A stretch of DNA of 27,320 nt from contig JBQTJM010000420.1 of the NCBI GenBank assembly GCA_052387115.1, positions 1 to 27,320 on the forward strand, written 5' to 3'. This document shows positions 22,903 to 27,320 of the stretch, piece after piece. Position 1 is the stretch's first letter. Each line of letters begins with the position of its first letter. The notes beneath the pieces are model-generated. The model was not told the DNA's origin and ran no database searches. It saw nothing but the letters and a program-made list of their open reading frames with translations. Made by a program: the position numbers and the translations under genes. Origin of the DNA: JACCXJ01 sp052387115 (GTDB lineage: Bacteria > Pseudomonadota > Gammaproteobacteria > JACCXJ01).

Positions 22903-24393
22903 ATGGTTACTATGGACCACATGCCGGCCCAACACCCCTTGGGGTCCCTGAAGCGCCTGTTGCTCGCTTATGAGCTGGCGCTGTTGCTGCTCGTCGTGGT
23001 CACCGGGGTGCTCGGCGGGCTGTGGACCTATTTCTGGAGCCAGACGACGCGGGAATCCTTCCGGCTCGGCACCCTCACCGACACCGCCCATCAGATCCGT
23101 AGCGATCTGTTCCGGCAGATCCGCGAGGTGACTCGCGCCCGGCTCATGGAAGACCCGGCGGCCTTGGATCTCTATAGCGATTACTCCCGGCGCATCGATC
23201 AGCACTTCAACGGCCTGCGCCGTCATAGCGCTTCGCGCCCCGAATCCCTCGCCGTCCAGGACATGCAGCGCGCCTACCGCATCATCCAGCACGACATGAA
23301 CAACATCTTCACCGATCCCTACGTGGTCAACCGAGTGGTGCGGCTCAAGATCCTCGAATCGGGCTACGAGCAGCGCATGGTCGGGGACTTCGAAGCGGCG
23401 TTCGCGGCCTTCGCGCGGCTCACCGCCGGGCAGCACGCCGCCCTGGAGCGCACCATGCACGGCTGGACGCGGCTGTCCCCGGTGCTCCTGCCGATCCCCA
23501 TCGTCGTCGCCGCCGGGCTGGTGTTGTTGTCCCGGCGCGCCTTGCGGCGTGGCTTCGTGCGGCCCATGGCGGAGGTGATCGCCGGGGCGCGGCTATTGAG
23601 TGCCGGCCACTTGGAGCATCGCCTGTCGGCCGGCGGAGCCCACGAGATGGCCGAGCTCGCCCTGACCCTCAACCAAATGGCCGCCGACCTCGCCGAGAGC
23701 CGCGACGCTGCGGTCAGGAGCGAGCGGCAGGCGGCCTTGGGGGCACTGGTCCCGGTCATCGCCCACAACATCCGCAACCCGCTCGCCAGCATCCGCGCGG
23801 AGGCCCAGCTCCTGGCGCACGCCGAGCACCCGGCAGATATAAAGGAGGTACAGGAGGCGGTCATAGAGACCGTCGATCGCCTGGGACGGTGGGTGAATGC
23901 GCTCGTCTCCTATCTGCATCCCTTGCGGCCGCATCGGGTCGCCTCCGAGCCCTGGGCGATCGTGCAGGCGGCCGTGGTGCTCCTCGCCCCCAGACTCCAG
24001 GAAAAGGGGATCCGCGTGGACGAGAGGCGCTGCCCGGAGGAACCGCGCGTGTCCATGGACGTGGACCTCATGGAGCAGGCGCTGGCGGGGCTCCTCGCCA
24101 ACGCCATCGAGGCCTCCCCCCCCGGCGGACGACTGACCCTGGCGACCGCGCGCGATGGGGCGGAGTGCCGGCTCGACATCGTGGATGAAGGCCCCGGACT
24201 GCCGTTCGAACCCGAGCCCTCCGGGCTCGGGCCGGGCCCCACGACCAAGCGTTACGGGACCGGTCTCGGGATCCCCTTCGCCTACAAGGTCGCCGAGGCC
24301 CATGGGTTCCGGCTCCAGTTTTCGCGCCTGCCGGAGGGGGGCACTCGGGTGAGCTTCCATATGCCCCTCTGCGAAGGGGCGGCCATATCGTGA
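22903..24393 (+). CDS. Membrane sensor histidine kinase (NtrB-type catalytic core)
   Basis: A 496-residue inner-membrane kinase. TM1 is about residues 20-43, a periplasmic helical sensor region about 46-190 follows, TM2 about 192-210, and a HAMP segment about 211-265. The H-box is VIAHNIRNPLASIRAEAQ with His288, of the NtrB/ZraS type. The ATP-binding domain has N-box LLANAIEASPPGG (about 397-409), G1 DEGPGLPF (428-435) and G2 RYGTGLGI (450-457). The signal is unknown. Starts at 22912 or 22921 are also possible. Its stop overlaps the GTG start of the regulator (GTGA), so kinase and regulator are made together. Confidence 0.9.
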   Translation: MVTMDHMPAQHPLGSLKRLLLAYELALLLLVVVTGVLGGLWTYFWSQTTRESFRLGTLTDTAHQIRSDLFRQIREVTRARLMEDPAALDLYSDYSRRIDQHFNGLRRHSASRPESLAVQDMQRAYRIIQHDMNNIFTDPYVVNRVVRLKILESGYEQRMVGDFEAAFAAFARLTAGQHAALERTMHGWTRLSPVLLPIPIVVAAGLVLLSRRALRRGFVRPMAEVIAGARLLSAGHLEHRLSAGGAHEMAELALTLNQMAADLAESRDAAVRSERQAALGALVPVIAHNIRNPLASIRAEAQLLAHAEHPADIKEVQEAVIETVDRLGRWVNALVSYLHPLRPHRVASEPWAIVQAAVVLLAPRLQEKGIRVDERRCPEEPRVSMDVDLMEQALAGLLANAIEASPPGGRLTLATARDGAECRLDIVDEGPGLPFEPEPSGLGPGPTTKRYGTGLGIPFAYKVAEAHGFRLQFSRLPEGGTRVSFHMPLCEGAAIS

Positions 24394-25814
24394 GCGCGCC
24401 GCGCCGTGTGCTCCTGGTCGAGGACGAGGCGGTCTTCGCCCGTGCGGTCGAGAAGCGGCTCGCCAAGGCCGGTCTCGCGTGCCAGGTGGCGGGCACGCTC
24501 GCGGACGCGCGGCGCCTGCTGATGGGCCCGGAGCCGGACGCGATCCTGCTCGACATGCGGCTGCCGGACGGCTCGGGGCTGGACCTCCTGAGCGAGGTCC
24601 GCGAGCGCCGTGGCAGCGCCGTGCCGGTCCTGGTGCTCACCGCCTACGGCGAGGTCGAGGACGCGGTCCTGGCCATGAAGCTGCGCGCCTCGGATTACCT
24701 GAAGAAGCCCATCGATCTGGAGGAGCTCCTGATCTCCATCGACAAGGTCTTCGCACAGAACGAGCTGCAACGCGCCCTGGAGCACTCCCGGCAGCGCGAG
24801 CGACAGGGTCTGGAGGGCCTGCGGTTCCTCGGCGAGCACCCGACCATCGTCGAGCTCCGCGGCCAGGCGGAGCGCCTCGCGGCGCTCTGCGCCGGGGCCG
24901 CGGGACCGCCCCCGGCGGTCTTGATCCTGGGGGAGACCGGCACCGGCAAGGACTTGATGGCCAAGCTCCTCCACCACTCCGGGCCACGCCGCGATCGGCC
25001 CTTCGTGCACGTCGATTGCGCGGCCCTGCCCAAGGACCTCATCGAGGGCGAGCTGTTCGGACACGACAAGGGGGCCTATACGAGCGCCGTCGGTGCACGC
25101 AGCGGCCTCATCGAGGCCGCGGAGGACGGCGTGGTGTTCCTGGACGAGGTCGCCGAGCTCCCGATCGAGCTGCAGGCCAAGCTCCTGGCGGTGCTTGAAC
25201 GCCGCACCGTGAGGCGGCTCGGGAGTACCCGGGAACGCCCGGTGAGCGCCTGGATCATCGCCGCCACCAATCGCGACCCGGAGGCCATGGTGGCGCGCGG
25301 GGCACTGCGCGCCGATCTCTATTTCCGCCTCAACGTGCTCGCGATCCGCATGCCGCCGCTGTGCGAGCGCGGTGCGGACATCGTGCTGCTGGCGCGCGAC
25401 TTCGCCGAGCGGCTGGCGCGCCGTTACGGGTTGCCGGCACCCAGCCTCACCCCCGAGGCCTGCGCCGCGCTGTCGGCCTATTCGTGGCCCGGCAATGTGC
25501 GCGAGCTCCAGCACCTCATGGAGCGCGTGGTGCTGCTCTCCGGCGGGGCGGCCATCGACACAAGGGCACTGATGCTGCCGCCGGCACCCGCGTCCCGATC
25601 ACACGAGGACGGGCCGGCGGGGGATGGCGCCCGGCTTCTAGGCCTTAGCCTCGAAGAAGCCGAGCACCTCCTCATCGAGCAAGCGCTCGCCGCGACCGGC
25701 TACAACGTCTCCGAGGCAGCCCGCCAGCTCGGTGTGACGCGCATGGCGATGCGCTACCGGATGCGCAAGCACGGCCTGGACAAGACACCGGAGGACAGCG
25801 GAAGCGTGCCGTGA
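24390..25814 (+). CDS. Sigma-54-dependent NtrC-family response regulator
   Basis: A 474-residue regulator. The receiver domain (about 5-120) has acidic pair ED (11-12), phospho-Asp55 in AILLDMRLPD and Lys in LKKP. The AAA+ domain has Walker A GETGTGKD (181-188) and Walker B GVVFLDEVAE (247-256). A Fis-type helix-turn-helix follows (about 435-460, NVSEAARQLGVTRMAMRYRM). It activates promoters read by sigma-54 RNA polymerase once phosphorylated by the adjacent kinase. The sigma-54 contact loop, normally GAFTGA, is GAYTSA (228-233), a notable deviation at a key glycine. Target genes are not evident in the window. The start is GTG, overlapping the kinase stop. Confidence 0.93.
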   Translation: MSAPRRVLLVEDEAVFARAVEKRLAKAGLACQVAGTLADARRLLMGPEPDAILLDMRLPDGSGLDLLSEVRERRGSAVPVLVLTAYGEVEDAVLAMKLRASDYLKKPIDLEELLISIDKVFAQNELQRALEHSRQRERQGLEGLRFLGEHPTIVELRGQAERLAALCAGAAGPPPAVLILGETGTGKDLMAKLLHHSGPRRDRPFVHVDCAALPKDLIEGELFGHDKGAYTSAVGARSGLIEAAEDGVVFLDEVAELPIELQAKLLAVLERRTVRRLGSTRERPVSAWIIAATNRDPEAMVARGALRADLYFRLNVLAIRMPPLCERGADIVLLARDFAERLARRYGLPAPSLTPEACAALSAYSWPGNVRELQHLMERVVLLSGGAAIDTRALMLPPAPASRSHEDGPAGDGARLLGLSLEEAEHLLIEQALAATGYNVSEAARQLGVTRMAMRYRMRKHGLDKTPEDSGSVP

Positions 25815-25835
25815 CGCCTGGCGCGCAGCGCCTGA

Positions 25836-25866
25836 AGGTTGACAATATTGCGCATCCAGGTTGACA
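25836..25866 (+). promoter_or_regulatory. Tandem AGGTTGACA direct repeat, possible operator
   Basis: Two perfect copies of AGGTTGACA (25836-25844 and 25858-25866) have a 22-base period, about two helical turns, just upstream of the ATG at 25883. Each contains a consensus -35 TTGACA, but neither has a convincing -10 at 16-18 bases that would leave a transcript start before the ATG. A same-face protein-binding site is an alternative. Inference only. Confidence 0.4.
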
Positions 25867-25882
25867 CAGCACGAGACGCCAG

Positions 25883-26908
25883 ATGACTAAGGTTCGTTCG
25901 CGGGGTGAGCAGATTCGACGTTTTATCGTTTCTCACGTCGACAAGCACCCCACCGACATCGCCAAGTTCGCGGCGGAGCACTTCGGAATTACACGCCAGG
26001 CTGTAAACAAACACCTGCAGCGGCTTGTTGAGGAGCGTGTACTTGTATCTGACGGCAAAACACGGAACCGCGCATACCGGCTATACCCTCTTGTCCAATG
26101 GCTCAAACCGTATGAATTAAACGAATCGTTAGCCGAAGACATCGTTTGGCGGTCTGATGTTGAGCCCCGTCTAGGTCAGCTTCCGGAAAACATCCGCGAC
26201 ATTTGGCATTATGGCTTTACGGAGATGCTCAACAACGCGATCGACCACGCAGAGGGAACCAGCGTCGACGTTCTGCTGAGCAAGAACGCAGCCGTTACCG
26301 AGCTTGCGATCGTCGACAACGGAATCGGCATTTTCAGGAAGATCCAAGGGGAGCTCGGCCTGGTCGATGAGCGACATGCCATTCTGGAGTTGTCGAAGGG
26401 CAAATTGACCACCGACCCGGCCAAGCACACGGGGGAGGGCATCTTTTTTACTTCTCGCATGTTTGACGCGTTCGATATCCTTTCTGGTGGCGTCTACTTT
26501 TCTCATACGTTCGGCGATGCTGAGGATTGGATTCTTGAGAGAGTACGACCCGAGTCTGGAACATTGGTATGGATGGAGCTGCACAACCACACGTCTCGAA
26601 CCATTAACAAGGTCTTCGGCCAGTTCACATCGGATGACGGTTTCACAAAGACTGTCGTTCCCGTTCGACTCGCTCAATATGGCGACGACAAACTAGTATC
26701 GCGATCACAGGCGAAGCGGTTCCTCGCAGGGCTTGACCGCTTCAAGACCGTGATCTTCGATTTCACCGAAGTCGAAAGCATTGGCCAAGCATTTGCTGAC
26801 CAGGTCTTTAGGGTTTTCGCGTCCCGACATCCCGAGCTAGAGCTCATGGCTATCAAGGCAAACTCCGCCGTCAAACGCATGATTCAACGAGTAAAAGCAG
26901 CGACGTAA
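25883..26908 (+). CDS. Winged-helix / GHKL ATPase / DUF4325 (STAS-like) fusion protein
   Basis: A 341-residue soluble protein with three parts. Residues about 1-68 form a winged helix-turn-helix (DIAKFAAEHFGITRQAVNKH then LQRLVEERVLVSDG). Residues about 95-240 form a GHKL/HATPase domain with N-box EMLNNAIDHAEG (114-125), G1 DNGIGIF (145-151) and G2 HTGEGIFF (182-189). Residues about 268-335 form a DUF4325 STAS-like domain (FKTVIFDFTEVESIGQAFAD, then QVFRVF). It has no receiver, His-phosphorylation or membrane region. The set recalls an anti-sigma kinase and its STAS antagonist joined on a DNA-binding protein. Base composition is visibly less GC-rich than in neighbouring genes, hinting at transfer. 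No transcriptional partner is visible. Function unknown. Confidence 0.85.
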   Translation: MTKVRSRGEQIRRFIVSHVDKHPTDIAKFAAEHFGITRQAVNKHLQRLVEERVLVSDGKTRNRAYRLYPLVQWLKPYELNESLAEDIVWRSDVEPRLGQLPENIRDIWHYGFTEMLNNAIDHAEGTSVDVLLSKNAAVTELAIVDNGIGIFRKIQGELGLVDERHAILELSKGKLTTDPAKHTGEGIFFTSRMFDAFDILSGGVYFSHTFGDAEDWILERVRPESGTLVWMELHNHTSRTINKVFGQFTSDDGFTKTVVPVRLAQYGDDKLVSRSQAKRFLAGLDRFKTVIFDFTEVESIGQAFADQVFRVFASRHPELELMAIKANSAVKRMIQRVKAAT

Positions 26909-26961
26909 TCGCCCGACGGCGGAGTGGGACGAGCAGACCGCGCGAGTGGCAGGACAGAAAC

Positions 26962-26991
26962 TTGACAGCGTTAAACTCGGATCAGTAGACT
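26962..26991 (+). promoter_or_regulatory. Sigma-70 type promoter for the marC-like gene
   Basis: A consensus -35 TTGACA (26962-26967) and TAGACT (26986-26991, 4 of 6 matches) are spaced 18 bases apart. Transcription would begin near 26998, about 22 bases before the ATG, leaving AGAGG as ribosome site. Confidence 0.5.
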
Positions 26992-27019
26992 CCCAGCATG
27001 CAACTGTAGAGGCTGGCTT

Positions 27020-27320
27020 ATGAAAGGGCGCGTCCGGGGTATCCCTGCGGGCCTGCTCGTCGCGGTTCCGCTCTTCGGAACGGTCATGTGTGTGCATGGC
27101 GCGGGGCTCGAGACCCCGGCGCACCTGGCGATCGACCTCCGCAAGATCGTCGCCTTCTTCTTCTTGATGCTGGGGCCGCTCAAGATCCTCGGCCCGTTCG
27201 TCAAGATGACCCAGGGGGCGGATGAGCGCTTATGCCGGCAACTGGCCGTGCACGCGTTCATCATAGGGACCATCACGGTGTTGACGGCCGGATTGGCCGG
27301 GCAGATCCTCTTAGGATCCT
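27020..27320 (+). CDS. Probable MarC-family integral membrane protein, 3' partial
   Basis: An open frame from ATG 27020 runs off the window after about 100 residues. The first 22 residues are hydrophobic (GIPAGLLVAVPLFGTVMCV), then two membrane helices separated by a charged loop: IVAFFFLMLGPLKILGPFVK and LAVHAFIIGTITVLTAGLAG. The GPLKILGPFVKMTQGAD loop and the following R-Q-L-A-x-x-A-F-I pattern resemble the N-terminal half of MarC (UPF0056) membrane proteins, whose substrate is uncertain. AGAGG lies 7 bases before the ATG. Another small multi-helix membrane family is possible because only half is visible. Confidence 0.5.
   Translation, partial: MKGRVRGIPAGLLVAVPLFGTVMCVHGAGLETPAHLAIDLRKIVAFFFLMLGPLKILGPFVKMTQGADERLCRQLAVHAFIIGTITVLTAGLAGQILLGS

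Noticed and set aside
22875..23460. Upstream extension of the P450 minus-strand frame across the kinase gene
   Set aside because: The sequence beyond the P450 motifs is antisense to the kinase and has no P450 character; the two are joined only by the frameshift.
24282..25514. 410-codon minus-strand frame opposite the response regulator
   Set aside because: Shadow frame; receiver, AAA+ and HTH motifs are all on the plus strand.

Overview
The window is high-GC DNA, apparently from a gammaproteobacterial chromosome. The evidence is the linked FtsK-LolA pair, a ClpS-ClpA operon, LeuC-LeuD, a gamma-type isocitrate lyase, and the GC-rich hairpin repeats common in Gammaproteobacteria. A XoxJ-like binding protein and a pseudoazurin point to periplasmic quinoprotein (alcohol or methanol) oxidation and copper-protein electron transfer. 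The species cannot be named from this sequence. There are no rRNA or tRNA genes, no CRISPR array and no complete transposase.

Layout. 1-4900: the 3' part of a hydantoinase B/oxoprolinase gene runs without a stop into a monothiol glutaredoxin (grxD). It converges on a minus-strand ftsK-lolA unit with its own extended -10 promoter. 5095-8830: a lipoprotein whose leader overlaps an invading GC-rich repeat, then minus-strand xoxJ-like and pseudoazurin genes separated by a terminator, then a repeat-filled gap. 8850-12500: minus-strand acuI-leuC-leuD, and a divergent secreted Sel1-repeat protein.

12500-15950 is an accessory island of small toxin/antitoxin-type modules in various states of decay: a brnT tail with brnA, a polymorphic-toxin-like domain with a putative immunity protein, a frameshifted DUF4258 gene with intact DUF2283, a small membrane-protein remnant, and DUF433 with a frameshifted DUF5615 toxin. 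Two ~150-bp direct repeats and several hairpin repeats are spread through it. 16043-20601 returns to core genes: aceA on the minus strand, a 660-nt gap, then clpS-clpA.

20602-22880 is a second decay zone: an unidentified gene tail, vapB with a truncated vapC, a methyltransferase remnant with an in-frame UGA, a DUF6933 gene and a cytochrome P450 3' fragment with a one-base frameshift. 22903-25814 is a translationally coupled NtrB/NtrC-like two-component pair. 25883-26908 encodes a single protein combining a winged helix, a GHKL ATPase and a DUF4325 (STAS-like) domain, preceded by tandem 9-bp repeats. It is the most unusual regulatory gene here. The window ends inside a probable MarC-family membrane protein.

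The core genes serve leucine synthesis, the glyoxylate shunt, acrylyl-CoA detoxification, proteolysis, lipoprotein sorting and chromosome segregation. The accessory material between them looks repeatedly inserted and eroded.
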